A DNA stretch of 47,577 nucleotides from Microbacterium sp. SYP-A9085 (GCF_009649635.1 NZ_WJII01000008.1:1-47577), one strand, 5' to 3'; counted from the first letter of the stretch, positions 8,324 to 16,898 are shown. Made by a program: numbers and translations. Notes: generated from the sequence alone by a model not told the origin.

Positions 8324-8578
8324 ATGAAGACTGACATCCACCCCGACTACCACGCCGTCGTGTTCCGTGACCTGGGCTCGGGCGAGACCTTCCTGACCCG
8401 TTCGACGGCGTCCAGCGACAAGACTGTCGAGCTCGACGGTGTCGAGTACCCCGTCATCGACGTCGAGATCTCGTCGGCGTCGCACCCGTTCTACACGGGC
8501 AAGCAGCGCATCCTCGACTCGGCCGGTCGTGTCGAGAAGTTCAACCAGCGCTTCAAGGGCTTCGGCGGCGCCAAGTAA
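8324..8578 (+). CDS. rpmE2: Type B 50S ribosomal protein L31
   Basis: An 84-residue basic protein starting [16 protein letters not shown] and containing [13 protein letters not shown] and KFNQRFKGF. It has no cysteine, so it is the zinc-free type B paralogue (C-). In many bacteria the B form replaces zinc-binding L31 when zinc is scarce; no Zur site is evident here. The ATG has AAGGA about 8 nt upstream. A stem-loop terminator follows 19 bp after the stop. Confidence 0.97.
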   Translation: MKTDIHPDYHAVVFRDLGSGETFLTRSTASSDKTVELDGVEYPVIDVEISSASHPFYTGKQRILDSAGRVEKFNQRFKGFGGAK

Positions 8579-8597
8579 CGGCATCCTCCGACCTGAT

Positions 8598-8623
8598 GAA
8601 AGCCCTGCTCCGGCGGGGCTTTC
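8598..8623 (+). terminator. Stem-loop terminator after rpmE2
   Basis: GAAAGCCC pairs perfectly with GGGCTTTC across a 10-nt loop. No long T-run follows, which is common in high-GC actinobacteria. It also lies just after the 3' end of the convergent exonuclease gene, so it may act on both strands. Confidence 0.7.
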
Positions 8624-8641
8624 GTCGCGTCCGGGTGCGGA

Positions 8642-9349
8642 TCAGCGGATCGGCCAGCTGCCGTCGACCGCGTCGATGCGCCCGATCCGCGTGAAGTACT
8701 CGGTGAGGCTCTCCGCCTGATCGCGCGCCCACCCTATCTGCCGGGTGTGCAGTTCGGCGACGGTGGCCGGCAGGACCGGGGCGAACCGCTCGGCGAGGGC
8801 AAGGGCCACCCGGCCGGCGGCGACCGCGTCGGCTGCCGCCTCATGCGCGTCCTCGAGCCGCACCGCGTAGTGCGCGGCCACCGCGGTGAGCGTGCGCTTG
8901 CCCGGACGGTAGCGGTCGAACGTCTTGTCCAGCACGAGCGGGTCGATCACGGGCTCCGGCCGGGCTATCTCGGCCACGCCGTGCCGTCGGCATTCGTGCT
9001 TGAGCAGCGAGAAGTCGTACGGCGCGTTGTAGGCCACGACCGGGATGCCGGCGGCGAACAGGTCGCGCAGCGCGGCGGCCACGTCGGCGACCACCTCCGC
9101 GGCGGGCCACCCGTGGGCCCGCGCGTGCGCGGTCGTCACGCCGTGCACGGCCGCTGCGCCGTCCGGGATCTCCACGCCGGGGTCGGCGAGCCAGTTCCGC
9201 GCCTGCAGGACCGCGCCTGTCCCGTCCAGGACGCCGACGTGCGCGGTCACGATGCGGTCGCGGTCGACGGCGACGCCGGTGGTCTCCAGGTCGAACACCC
9301 CCACCCGGCGCGACCATTCCGGGGTGTCGAACAGGGGCAGCTGATCCAT
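8642..9349 (-). CDS. DnaQ-like 3'-5' exonuclease (DEDDh)
   Basis: A 235-residue exonuclease domain with a complete DEDDh set: Asp20 and Glu22 in FDLETTG, Asp112 in NAPYD, and His169 and Asp174 in HEAAAD. The fold is that of the Pol III epsilon subunit; length and lack of fusion partners suggest a stand-alone repair or proofreading exonuclease, substrate unknown. The ATG at 9349 is chosen because TACCGT (9357-9362) stands 7 nt upstream. The frame stays open much further upstream, but that stretch runs antisense through the hydrolase gene. Confidence 0.85.
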   Translation of the reverse strand: MDQLPLFDTPEWSRRVGVFDLETTGVAVDRDRIVTAHVGVLDGTGAVLQARNWLADPGVEIPDGAAAVHGVTTAHARAHGWPAAEVVADVAAALRDLFAAGIPVVAYNAPYDFSLLKHECRRHGVAEIARPEPVIDPLVLDKTFDRYRPGKRTLTAVAAHYAVRLEDAHEAAADAVAAGRVALALAERFAPVLPATVAELHTRQIGWARDQAESLTEYFTRIGRIDAVDGSWPIR

Positions 9350-9356
9350 GCCGCCC

Positions 9357-9362
9357 ACGGTA
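9357..9362 (-). promoter_or_regulatory. -10 element (TACCGT), leaderless exonuclease gene
   Basis: The hexamer lies 7 nt from the ATG at 9349; no Shine-Dalgarno sequence is present. Confidence 0.45.
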
Positions 9363-9403
9363 TGGCACCCTCCGGACATCCACCGCGCGGCATGCCGGTT
9401 CCG

Positions 9404-9409
9404 TAGACT
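9404..9409 (+). promoter_or_regulatory. -10 element (TAGACT), leaderless alpha/beta hydrolase
   Basis: The hexamer is 6 nt from GTG 9416 and 3 nt from GTG 9413. The spacing seen at other genes favours the second GTG as the start. Confidence 0.45.
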
Positions 9410-9415
9410 TCTGTG

Positions 9416-10294
9416 GTGACCGTCCCCAGTCCCTACGCTGCGCAGCTCGCCCGGATCCCGGTGCAGCGGCAGGAGGCGGAGGTGCTCGGCTCGCGGACGG
9501 CGTACTGGGTGTATGGGCCCGACGATGCGCCGTACACGATCCTCGCGGTGCACGGTTTCCGCGGGGAGCATCACGGGCTCGAGCCCGTCGTGGCGCAGCT
9601 GCCGGGCGTCCGCTTCGTCTCTCCCGACCTGCCCGGGTTCGGCGAGACGCCTCCGCTGCCCGGACGTGCGCACGACCTGGACGCGTACGTCGACTGGCTC
9701 ACCGCGTTCGCCGCCGCGGCGGCGCCGGGCGCCGTCGTGCTCGGGCACAGCTTCGGCTCGATCGTCGCGGCGGCCGCTGTCGCTGCCGGGCTTCCGACGC
9801 CCCGCCTGATCCTCGTGAACCCGATCGGCGCGCCGGCGCTGGAGGGACCCCGTGGGGTGTTCACGCGGCTCGCCGTCCTCTACTACCGGCTGGGGGCGAG
9901 GCTGCCCGCGCGACTGGGTGAGGCGCTGCTGCGCAACCCGCTCATCGTCCGGGTGATGAGCCTCGCGATGGTCAAGACGCGGGATGCCGCGCTGCGGCGC
10001 TTCGTGCACGATCAGCACGACACGTACTTCTCCCGGTTCGCCGACCGCGACGTCCTGCACGATGCTTTCGTCACGAGCGTGTCGCACGACGTCCGCGAAT
10101 CCGCGGCGCAGATCTCCCAGCCGACGCTGCTGATAGCGGCCGACCGCGACGACATCACGCCGATCCACAAGCAGCGCGAGCTGCAGCGGCTGTTCCCCGA
10201 CGCCCGGCTGATCGAGATCCCGGCTGTCGGGCACCTCATCCACTACGAGACGCCGGCGCCCGCCGCCGAGGCCATCGAGCGGTTCCTGCGCTGA
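9416..10294 (+). CDS. Alpha/beta-fold hydrolase
   Basis: A 292-residue hydrolase with the nucleophile elbow GHSFGS (Ser112), an acid at Asp245 in AADRDDITP, and the catalytic His273 in VGHLIHYE. An HGF oxyanion-hole motif is at 46-48. A hydrophobic lid-like region spans about 145-190. The substrate cannot be told from sequence; epoxide hydrolases, esterases and C-C hydrolases share this layout. GTG 9416 is preferred from the -10 spacing. The gene is divergent from the exonuclease, and a cluster of hairpin repeats follows it. Confidence 0.85.
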   Translation: MTVPSPYAAQLARIPVQRQEAEVLGSRTAYWVYGPDDAPYTILAVHGFRGEHHGLEPVVAQLPGVRFVSPDLPGFGETPPLPGRAHDLDAYVDWLTAFAAAAAPGAVVLGHSFGSIVAAAAVAAGLPTPRLILVNPIGAPALEGPRGVFTRLAVLYYRLGARLPARLGEALLRNPLIVRVMSLAMVKTRDAALRRFVHDQHDTYFSRFADRDVLHDAFVTSVSHDVRESAAQISQPTLLIAADRDDITPIHKQRELQRLFPDARLIEIPAVGHLIHYETPAPAAEAIERFLR

Positions 10295-10309
10295 CCGCGC
10301 TGCGCCACC

Positions 10310-10362
10310 GTGTCACACAACCTGCGGGTTCGGGGCTGCAGAGGTCGCATGTTGTGCGACAC
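10310..10362. repeat. 53-bp hairpin repeat, unit 1
   Basis: The 11-bp arms GTGTCACACAA and TTGTGCGACAC (one mismatch) enclose a 31-bp GC-rich centre. It is the first of three units of equal length. Confidence 0.75.
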
Positions 10363-10372
10363 GCGCGGCGAT

Positions 10373-10425
10373 GTGTCTCACAGCGTGCGGCCTCGGCGGC
10401 GGGGATGTCGCCTATTGTGCGACAC
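10373..10425. repeat. 53-bp hairpin repeat, unit 2
   Basis: The left arm is GTGTCTCACAG (diverged) and the right arm TTGTGCGACAC is identical to unit 1. The centre differs from units 1 and 3 but keeps its length. Ten bases separate it from each neighbour. Confidence 0.7.
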
Positions 10426-10435
10426 GCTCGTGGAC

Positions 10436-10488
10436 GTGTCACACAACCTGCGGCTGCGGGGCTGCGGAGGTCGCATCTTCTGCGACAC
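10436..10488. repeat. 53-bp hairpin repeat, unit 3
   Basis: The left arm is identical to unit 1 and the right arm is TTCTGCGACAC. The centre is nearly identical to unit 1 (CCTGCGG, GGGGCTGC and GAGGTCGCAT are shared). Confidence 0.75.
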
Positions 10489-10492
10489 ATCA

Positions 10493-10516
10493 GCCGACCG
10501 CGACACGTCGGTCGGC
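10493..10516. terminator. Perfect 8-bp stem-loop between convergent genes
   Basis: GCCGACCG pairs with CGGTCGGC across CGACACGT. It lies 23 bp after the end of the Lrp gene (minus strand) and beyond the three 53-bp units, so it could end either transcript. No T-run is present. Confidence 0.4.
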
Positions 10517-10538
10517 GTCGTGTGTGGCAACGAGACGA

Positions 10539-11012
10539 CTACTGGTCGTCGTGGGCGAGTTCCATCAGCGGCCGCACCCGGTAGCCGATCACCTCGCCCA
10601 TCACGAGGGATGTCTCGGTGCGCTCGACGCCCTCGATAGCGAGGATGCGCGCATCCGTGTCGAAAAGGTGCTGCGTGTCGCGGCACGCGACGAGGACCAG
10701 CAGATCGATCTGGCCGCTCAGGCCGTGGGCCTGCAGCACCTCCGGAATGTGGTGCAGCTCGCCCTTTATGTAGGGCAGATCCGCCTGCCGCACGGTGACG
10801 CTGATGAACGCCTCGATCGGGAACCCGAGCGCACTCGCGGAGATCGCCCGCTCGAACGAGAGGAACACCCCGGTGCGGTCCAGTCGCGCCATGCGCGCCT
10901 GCACGGTGTTGCGGCTCATGCCGAGCTTCTCGGCGAGCGCGACGACGGTGGCGCGCGGCTCCTGGGAGAGGGTGGCCAGGAGCTCCAGGTCGACGCTGTC
11001 CAGGTGGGCCAT
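10539..11012 (-). CDS. Lrp/AsnC family transcriptional regulator
   Basis: A 157-residue protein with an N-terminal winged HTH (about 5-45, including LAEKLGMSRNTVQARMARL) and a C-terminal RAM ligand-binding domain. It sits divergently next to bkdABC, the position of BkdR-type regulators that respond to branched-chain amino or keto acids; control of bkdABC is therefore an inference. The ATG at 11012 follows TAGTGT (11021-11026) by 8 nt, suggesting a leaderless or near-leaderless message. An earlier in-frame start at 11045 is less likely. Confidence 0.85.
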   Translation of the reverse strand: MAHLDSVDLELLATLSQEPRATVVALAEKLGMSRNTVQARMARLDRTGVFLSFERAISASALGFPIEAFISVTVRQADLPYIKGELHHIPEVLQAHGLSGQIDLLVLVACRDTQHLFDTDARILAIEGVERTETSLVMGEVIGYRVRPLMELAHDDQ

Positions 11013-11020
11013 AGTGCGAA

Positions 11021-11026
11021 ACACTA
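11021..11026 (-). promoter_or_regulatory. -10 element (TAGTGT) for the Lrp gene
   Basis: The hexamer lies 8 nt from the ATG at 11012, slightly more than the 6-7 nt seen at most other genes here. Confidence 0.4.
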
Positions 11027-11079
11027 GCACGATTCTGTGGGGCAATTCTGCGCAACATGCTCAGCATCGACCAAGAAGC

Positions 11080-11108
11080 TTGAGCTAGGTGCAATATCGA
11101 CGTACCCT
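11080..11108 (+). promoter_or_regulatory. Candidate bkdA promoter (TTGAGC, 17 bp, TACCCT)
   Basis: TTGAGC (11080-11085) and TACCCT (11103-11108) have ideal 17-bp spacing, one of the best -35/-10 pairs in the window. The palindrome CAAGAAGCTTG overlaps the -35 and is a possible Lrp binding site. The leader would be about 68 nt. Confidence 0.5.
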
Positions 11109-11168
11109 CACGGTATCCGGCGTCGACGCCGGCTCATCACGCGGAACGCCCCACGAGGGCCCCGCGAG

Positions 11169-11175
11169 AAGGAGG
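11169..11175 (+). promoter_or_regulatory. Strong Shine-Dalgarno deciding the bkdA start
   Basis: AAGGAGG lies 7 nt before the ATG at 11183, but only 1 nt before an in-frame ATG at 11177. The spacing therefore supports 11183. Confidence 0.6.
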
Positions 11176-11182
11176 GATGACG

Positions 11183-12304
11183 ATGGTGCACACCCTGACT
11201 CCGACAGCCGACCTCAAACAGGATGTCGACGACGTCGCGCGACTGCTGACCGCGGAGGGCGAGCGCATCGCCGACCGCGACCTCGACCCGTGGGTGGCCG
11301 ACGTGGACACGGCGCAACTGCGGGACCTGTATCGGGACATGGTCGTCCTGCGCAGGATCGACGCCGAGGGAATGGCCCTGCAGCGCCAAGGCCAGGTGGG
11401 TCTGTGGGCCCCCTGCCAGGGCCAGGAGGCCACCCAGATCGGCACCGCCCGTGCGATGCGTGCCGACGACTTCGCCTTCCCCAGCTACCGCGAGACCGGG
11501 GTCACGTACGCCCGGGGCGCGGGGCCGGAGGGATACATCCGCGCATGGCGCGGCGAGGCGCACTCCAGCTACGACCCGCACGAGGTCGGCGCCGCCATCC
11601 CGCAGATCATCATCGGCGCGCAGACGCTGCACGCGGTCGGCTACGCGATGGGCATCCAGCGCGACGGCACCGACCAGGCCGTCGCGACGTGGTTCGGCGA
11701 CGGCGCGACGAGCCAGGGCGACGTGAACGAGGCGATGGTGTTCGCCGCGTCCTACACCGCACCGGTCGTGTTCGTCTGCACGAACAACCAGTACGCGATC
11801 AGCGAGCCCGTCGGCGTTCAGGCCGCGGCGCCGATCGCCGGACGGGCGCCGGGCTTCGGCATCCCCAGCATGCGGGTGGACGGCAACGACGTGCTCGCCG
11901 TCACCGCGGCGATGCGCTGGGCCCTCGACCATGCGCGCACCGGCCAGGGCCCCGCGTTCATCGAGGCTGTGACGTACCGGATGGGCCCGCACACCACCAG
12001 CGACGACCCGACCCGCTACCGCGACAAGGACGAGGTGGAGCGCTGGCGCCGCCGCGACCCGATCGCCCGGCTCGAGGCATACCTGCGCAGCCAGGACGCG
12101 TTCGACGATGAGTTCGCCGCCGCCGTGGCCGCGGAATCCGACGAGGTCGCCGCCGCTGTGCGCAGCACCTGCCTGGCGATGACCACGGCGCCTGCGCTGA
12201 GCATCCTCGACAACGTCTACGCCGAGCCGCACACCGGGCTCGAGGACGAGAAGACCTGGTTCGCCGCCTACCTCGACGGCTTCGCCGAGGAGAGCGCGCG
12301 ATGA
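11183..12304 (+). CDS. bkdA: Branched-chain 2-oxoacid dehydrogenase E1 alpha subunit
   Basis: A 373-residue thiamine-diphosphate enzyme subunit. The TPP/Mg motif runs from GDG (172-174) to NNQ, and SYRETG plus the HTTSDD loop near the C-terminus are typical of BCKDH/PDH E1 alpha. With E1 beta it decarboxylates 2-oxoacids from Leu, Ile and Val and transfers the acyl group to lipoyl-E2. PDH of the alpha2beta2 type looks similar; the neighbouring leucine genes favour the branched-chain role. Its stop overlaps the bkdB start by 4 bp (ATGA). Confidence 0.88.
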   Translation: MVHTLTPTADLKQDVDDVARLLTAEGERIADRDLDPWVADVDTAQLRDLYRDMVVLRRIDAEGMALQRQGQVGLWAPCQGQEATQIGTARAMRADDFAFPSYRETGVTYARGAGPEGYIRAWRGEAHSSYDPHEVGAAIPQIIIGAQTLHAVGYAMGIQRDGTDQAVATWFGDGATSQGDVNEAMVFAASYTAPVVFVCTNNQYAISEPVGVQAAAPIAGRAPGFGIPSMRVDGNDVLAVTAAMRWALDHARTGQGPAFIEAVTYRMGPHTTSDDPTRYRDKDEVERWRRRDPIARLEAYLRSQDAFDDEFAAAVAAESDEVAAAVRSTCLAMTTAPALSILDNVYAEPHTGLEDEKTWFAAYLDGFAEESAR

Positions 12305-13311
12305 CCCAGCTCACGATGGGGAAGGCCCTCAACGAGGGGCTGCGCCGCGCGATGCGCGACGACGACAAGGTCCTCATCATGGGTGAGGACATCGGCAAGC
12401 TCGGCGGCGTGTTCCGCATCACCGACGGACTGCAGACCGAGTTCGGCGCGCAGCGGGTTGTCGACACGCCGCTGGCCGAGTCCGGCATCATGGGCACCGC
12501 CGTGGGCCTGGCCTACCGCGGGTACCGCCCGGTCGTGGAGATCCAGTTCGACGGGTTCGTGTATCCCGCGTTCGACCAGATCGTCTCCAACGTCGCCAAG
12601 CTGCACTACCGCTCGCAGGGCGCCGTGAAGATGCCGATCACGATCCGCATCCCCTGGGCCGGCGGTGTGGGTGCCGCCGAGCACCACTCGGAGTCGCCGG
12701 AGGCGTACTTCGTGCACACCGCGGGCCTGCGCGTGGTGGCGGTCTCGAACCCGCAGGACGCCTACACCGTGCTGCGCCAGGCGATAGCGTGCGACGACCC
12801 GGTGGTGTTCTTCGAGCCCAAGCGGCTGTACCACACGAAGGGCGAGGTCGACCTCGACGGCGACATTGCGGACGCCGCCCCGATGGGGCTGGCGCGCGTC
12901 GCACGACCCGGGAGCGACGTGACCCTTCTCACGTACGGCGCGCAGGTGTCGACGGCGATGGATGCCGCGACCGCGGCCGAGGACGACGGCATCTCGATCG
13001 AGGTCATCGACCTGCGCTCGCTGTCCCCGGTGGACTACAAGACCGTCACCGCGTCGGTGCGCAAGACCGGCCGGGTGGTCGTCACCCACGAGGCCGCCCG
13101 CGAGGCGGGGATGGGCGCCGAGCTCATCGCCAGCGTCACGGAGCGCTGCTTCTACCACCTGGAGACGCCGCCGGTGCGGGTCACCGGGTGGGACATCCCG
13201 TATCCGCCGGCGAAGCTCGAGAAGCACCATGTGCCCGATCTGGACCGGATCCTCGACGCCGTCGACCGCGTGCTGGACCGTCCGAACAGCCTGACCGGAG
13301 TCGAACTGTGA
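12301..13311 (+). CDS. bkdB: Branched-chain 2-oxoacid dehydrogenase E1 beta subunit
   Basis: A 336-residue transketolase-like subunit. It begins MTQLTMGKALNEGLRRAM and has GEDIGKLGG, ESGIMGTAVGLAYRGYRPV and a FDGFVYPAFDQI segment, all typical of E1 beta. It pairs with bkdA, overlapping it by 4 bp at the start, and overlaps bkdC at its end (GTGA). Translational coupling of three complex subunits is expected. A C-terminal transketolase domain carries VTHEAAREAGMGAE. Confidence 0.92.
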   Translation: MTQLTMGKALNEGLRRAMRDDDKVLIMGEDIGKLGGVFRITDGLQTEFGAQRVVDTPLAESGIMGTAVGLAYRGYRPVVEIQFDGFVYPAFDQIVSNVAKLHYRSQGAVKMPITIRIPWAGGVGAAEHHSESPEAYFVHTAGLRVVAVSNPQDAYTVLRQAIACDDPVVFFEPKRLYHTKGEVDLDGDIADAAPMGLARVARPGSDVTLLTYGAQVSTAMDAATAAEDDGISIEVIDLRSLSPVDYKTVTASVRKTGRVVVTHEAAREAGMGAELIASVTERCFYHLETPPVRVTGWDIPYPPAKLEKHHVPDLDRILDAVDRVLDRPNSLTGVEL

Positions 13312-14660
13312 GCCAGGACTTCCGCCTGCCCGACCTCGGCGAGGGCCTTCCGGACGCCGAACTCGTGTCGTGGCTCGTCGCCGAAGGGGACGAGGTCGCC
13401 CTCAACCAGAACATCGCCGAGGTCGAGACAGCCAAGGCCGTGATCGAGCTGCCGAGCCCGTTCGCCGGGACCGTGCAGAAGCTGCACCATGCCGCCGGCG
13501 ACGTCGTCGAGGTGGGCGAGGTGCTGATCACGTTCGGCGGTGCGGGCGCGGAGGATGTCGCGCCCCGACCCGCCGCGCAGGAGGCCGCCGAGGACGAGAA
13601 GGCGACGCCGAACCTGGTGGGCTATGGGGCGGCCCCGCGCAAGTCCGCCCGGCCGCAGCGGCGCGCCCGCGCCGCGCGCGCCGACGATGCCCGCAGCGCC
13701 GACACCGCGGTGCTGGAGGCGGCGCCGCACGACGCCATCGTCGAGCAGCCGCTGGAACAGCCCCTCGAGCGGCCCCGGTCCACGCCTCCGGTGCGCAAGT
13801 TCGCGAAGGACCTCGGCATCGACCTGGCGCTGATCGAGGCGACCGGCGTGAAGGGCCTGATCACGCGCGCCGACGTCGAGGCGTACGCGGCACGCGTGGG
13901 ACTGGGGGCCGCGCCCGACGCGGCGCCGGCCGCGGCATCCGTCCGCCCCGGCCCCGACGAGCGGGTCACCCGCCGCCCCATCCGCGGAGTGCGCAAGGTG
14001 ACCGCCGAGGCGATGGTGCGCAGTGCGTTCACCGCCCCGCACGTCACGACGTTCCACACCGTCGACATCACCGAGACGATGCGCCTGGTCGCGTCGCTGA
14101 AGGCCGACCGGTCGCTGGAGGGCCACCGCATCGGCGTGATGGCCGTGGCGGCGAAGGCGGTGTGCCTCGCGCTGGGTCACAACGTCAGTCTGAACGCGAA
14201 GTGGGACGCCGAGGCGGGTGAGATCGTCGAGCACCACTACGTGAATCTCGGGATCGCTGCCGCAACCGACCGCGGACTGATCGTCCCGGTGATCCCGGAC
14301 GCCGACGCCATGACGCTCGTCGAGCTCGCGGACGCCCTCCGCGACCTCGCACAGGTGGCCCGGTCGGGGAAGACCCCGCCCGCGGCGATGACCGGCGGCA
14401 CTTTCTCGATCACGAACTTCGGCGTGTTCGGCGTCGAGGCGGGCACGCCGATCCTGAACCCGGGGGAGGCCGGCATCCTCGGCCTCGGCTCGGTGCAACG
14501 CCGTCCGTGGGAACATGACGGCGAGATAGCGCTGCGCGACGTGATGACGCTGAGCCTCTCGTTCGATCACCGGCTGGTGGACGGCGCGGAGGGTTCGCGG
14601 TTCCTCGTCGACGTGGCCCGGGTGCTGGAGCAGCCCGGCCGCGCCATGCTGCTGCGCTGA
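13308..14660 (+). CDS. bkdC: Branched-chain 2-oxoacid dehydrogenase E2 (dihydrolipoyl acyltransferase)
   Basis: A 450-residue protein with one N-terminal lipoyl domain (Lys43 in EVETAKAV), an Ala/Arg-rich linker, a peripheral-subunit-binding domain (about 162-195) and a C-terminal acyltransferase core with catalytic His421 and Asp425 (DHRLVDG). The start is GTG 13308, overlapping the bkdB stop by 4 bp. The E3 subunit (dihydrolipoyl dehydrogenase) is not in the window and is presumably shared with other complexes elsewhere on the chromosome. The gene converges on the TetR gene with 23 bp between. Confidence 0.92.
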   Translation: MSQDFRLPDLGEGLPDAELVSWLVAEGDEVALNQNIAEVETAKAVIELPSPFAGTVQKLHHAAGDVVEVGEVLITFGGAGAEDVAPRPAAQEAAEDEKATPNLVGYGAAPRKSARPQRRARAARADDARSADTAVLEAAPHDAIVEQPLEQPLERPRSTPPVRKFAKDLGIDLALIEATGVKGLITRADVEAYAARVGLGAAPDAAPAAASVRPGPDERVTRRPIRGVRKVTAEAMVRSAFTAPHVTTFHTVDITETMRLVASLKADRSLEGHRIGVMAVAAKAVCLALGHNVSLNAKWDAEAGEIVEHHYVNLGIAAATDRGLIVPVIPDADAMTLVELADALRDLAQVARSGKTPPAAMTGGTFSITNFGVFGVEAGTPILNPGEAGILGLGSVQRRPWEHDGEIALRDVMTLSLSFDHRLVDGAEGSRFLVDVARVLEQPGRAMLLR

Positions 14661-14683
14661 GCCTTCGGCCGCCCCGAACCGGG

Positions 14684-15274
14684 CTACGCGGTCAGCGCCG
14701 CGCGGGCGAGCTGCTCGAGGACCACGCGCACGTCGCCCTCGGGCGGCGCGGTGCGCAGGCCGCGGACGCTGTGCGGCGTGGAGTTTATGAGGCCGAACAC
14801 GGCATGCGCGCGCACGCGCAGGTCCGCATCGTCACGGTCGGGGTGGATGCTGCGGAGCACCTCGACCCAGGTCTCCACGTATTCGCGCTGCAGCCGCCGC
14901 ACCCGGTGGCGGTCGGCATCGGCGAGGCTCGCGAGATCCCGGTCCTGCACGCGGATGACGTCGGCGTCGTCCAGCGCGAACGCGACGTGGAACCGGATCA
15001 GCCCCTCCAGCGCGTCGGCCGGGGCGGCGGCATCCTCGATCACCGTCTGCCCGCCGTCGTGCAGTCCCTCGCTCACCCCCACGAGGATCGCACCGAGCAG
15101 CGCCTGCTTGCTCGCGAAGTGCCGATACACGGCGGGGCCGCTCACGCCCACCGCCGCACCGATCTCCTCGAGCGTGACGCTCGCGAAGCCGCGCTCGGCG
15201 AACAGGCGCGACGCCTCTCGCAGCAGGGCCGATCGGCGATCGGACTTCGCGCGCTCGCGCTGCGTGGTTGCCAT
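14684..15274 (-). CDS. TetR/AcrR family transcriptional regulator
   Basis: A 196-residue regulator with an N-terminal HTH (about 15-60: SRLFAERGFASVTLEEIGAAVGVSGPAVYRHFASKQ, shown here by its ends SRLFAERGF and VYRHFASK) and a helical ligand-binding domain. It is divergent from the acyl-CoA carboxylase operon. Two matching palindromes lie in the 61-bp gap between start codons, so it probably represses the operon and itself, with an acyl-CoA of leucine breakdown as likely effector (inference). Confidence 0.85.
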   Translation of the reverse strand: MATTQRERAKSDRRSALLREASRLFAERGFASVTLEEIGAAVGVSGPAVYRHFASKQALLGAILVGVSEGLHDGGQTVIEDAAAPADALEGLIRFHVAFALDDADVIRVQDRDLASLADADRHRVRRLQREYVETWVEVLRSIHPDRDDADLRVRAHAVFGLINSTPHSVRGLRTAPPEGDVRVVLEQLARAALTA

Positions 15275-15278
15275 CTGA

Positions 15279-15294
15279 GTTAACCCCCGCTAAC
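15279..15294. promoter_or_regulatory. Candidate TetR operator 1 (GTTAA-N6-CTAAC)
   Basis: A 16-bp imperfect palindrome 5 bp upstream of the TetR start codon. The same ten defined bases occur again 26 bp away. Confidence 0.6.
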
Positions 15295-15304
15295 CTGGAA
15301 TTCG

Positions 15305-15320
15305 GTTAATGAAGACTAAC
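15305..15320. promoter_or_regulatory. Candidate TetR operator 2 (GTTAA-N6-CTAAC)
   Basis: This second 16-bp copy has a different 6-bp centre. It overlaps TAACAT (15317-15322), a possible -10 for the carboxylase operon. Binding here would block transcription. Confidence 0.6.
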
Positions 15321-15335
15321 ATCCGTGGAGCCGAC

Positions 15336-16898
15336 ATGAGCGAACCCGCCACCCAGCGGGACCTGGCCGTACAGCTGCGCGCGCGCCTCGAGGCTGCGGC
15401 ACTCGGCGGGTCCGAGGCATCCCGCGCCCGGCATGTCGGCCGCGGCAAACTGCTGCCGCGCGACCGCGTGACACGGCTGCTGGATGAGGGCAGCCCGTTC
15501 CTCGAGGTGGCGCCGCTGGCCGCCGACGGCCTCTACGACGGCCACGCGCCCGCCGCGGGCGTCATCGCCGGGATCGGCCTCGTGCACGGCCGGCACGTCA
15601 TGGTCGTGTGCAATGACGCCACCGTCAAGGGCGGCACGTACTACCCGATGACCGTCAAGAAGCACCTGCGCGCGCAGGAGGTGGCGCTGGAGAACCGGCT
15701 CCCGTGCATCTACCTCGTCGACTCCGGCGGCGCGTTCCTGCCGATGCAGGACGAGGTGTTCCCCGACCGCGACCACTTCGGGCGCATCTTCTACAACCAG
15801 GCGCGGCTCTCCGCCGCCGGCATCCCCCAGATCGCCGCCGTGCTCGGTTCGTGCACGGCCGGCGGCGCGTACGTCCCGGCGATGAGCGACGAGACCGTGA
15901 TAGTGCGCAACCAGGGCACGATCTTCCTCGGCGGTCCTCCGCTCGTGAAGGCCGCGATCGGCGAGATCGTCACGGCCGAGGAGCTCGGCGGGGGAGAACT
16001 GCACGCGCGCCGCTCCGGCGTCGTCGACCATCTCGCCGAGGACGACGAGCACGCCCTGGAAATCGTCCGCGACATCGTCGCCACCCTGCCCGCGCCGGCC
16101 GAGCCGGCGTGGGAGATCCTGCCGACCCGGGCGCCCGACGCCGATCCCGCCGAGCTGTACGACGTCGTGCCCGTCGACGTGAACCAGCCCTACGACGTGC
16201 GCGAGGTCATCGCGCGGCTCGTCGACGGCAGCGAGCTGCACGAGTTCAAGAAGGAGTACGGCACGACGCTGGTCACCGGGTTCGCCCGCCTCCACGGCCA
16301 CCCGGTCGGCATCGTCGCCAACAACGGCGTCCTCTTCAGCGAGTCCGCGCTGAAGGGCGCGCACTTCATCGAGCTGTGCGACCAGCGCGGCATCCCGCTG
16401 CTGTTCCTGCAGAACATCTCCGGGTTCATGGTGGGTCGGGATGCCGAGGCCGGCGGCATCGCAAAGGACGGCGCGAAGATGGTCACCGCCGTCGCGACCA
16501 CGCGGGTGCCCAAGCTCACGGTCGTGATCGGCGGATCGTTCGGCGCCGGCAACTACTCGATGTGCGGCCGTGCATACTCACCGCGGTTCCTGTGGACGTG
16601 GCCGGCCAGCCGCATCTCCGTGATGGGCGGCCCGCAGGCGGCATCCGTCCTCTCCACGGTCAAGCGCGACCAGCTCGAGCGTCGCGGTCAGGACTGGGAT
16701 GCCGCGGACCAGGCCGCGTTCGAGGCGCCGATCCGCGCGCAGTACGAGGAGCAGGGCAGCCCCTATTATGCGACGGCGCGGCTGTGGGATGACGGCATCG
16801 TCGACCCCGCCGACACGCGCGACCTGCTGGGTCTGGCCCTGGACGTCGTCTCCCGCTCGCCGCTGCCCGAGCCGCGCTTCGGCGTGTTCCGGATGTGA
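15336..16898 (+). CDS. Acyl-CoA carboxylase carboxyltransferase subunit (methylcrotonyl-CoA carboxylase beta type)
   Basis: A 520-residue carboxyltransferase with two crotonase-like halves. Features typical of MCC beta are GKLLPRDRV near the N-terminus, [33 protein letters not shown] and [15 protein letters not shown]. It moves CO2 from biotin to 3-methylcrotonyl-CoA in leucine degradation. The ATG at 15336 has GTGGAG 5 nt upstream; an earlier in-frame ATG at 15309 lies inside operator 2 and lacks a ribosome binding site. It equals accD1 (Rv2502c) of M. tuberculosis by position and sequence style. Confidence 0.9.
   Translation: MSEPATQRDLAVQLRARLEAAALGGSEASRARHVGRGKLLPRDRVTRLLDEGSPFLEVAPLAADGLYDGHAPAAGVIAGIGLVHGRHVMVVCNDATVKGGTYYPMTVKKHLRAQEVALENRLPCIYLVDSGGAFLPMQDEVFPDRDHFGRIFYNQARLSAAGIPQIAAVLGSCTAGGAYVPAMSDETVIVRNQGTIFLGGPPLVKAAIGEIVTAEELGGGELHARRSGVVDHLAEDDEHALEIVRDIVATLPAPAEPAWEILPTRAPDADPAELYDVVPVDVNQPYDVREVIARLVDGSELHEFKKEYGTTLVTGFARLHGHPVGIVANNGVLFSESALKGAHFIELCDQRGIPLLFLQNISGFMVGRDAEAGGIAKDGAKMVTAVATTRVPKLTVVIGGSFGAGNYSMCGRAYSPRFLWTWPASRISVMGGPQAASVLSTVKRDQLERRGQDWDAADQAAFEAPIRAQYEEQGSPYYATARLWDDGIVDPADTRDLLGLALDVVSRSPLPEPRFGVFRM

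Noticed and set aside
10310..10488. CRISPR array
   Set aside because: There are three units only, the 10-bp gaps are too short for spacers, each unit is itself a palindrome with a variable centre, and no cas genes are nearby.
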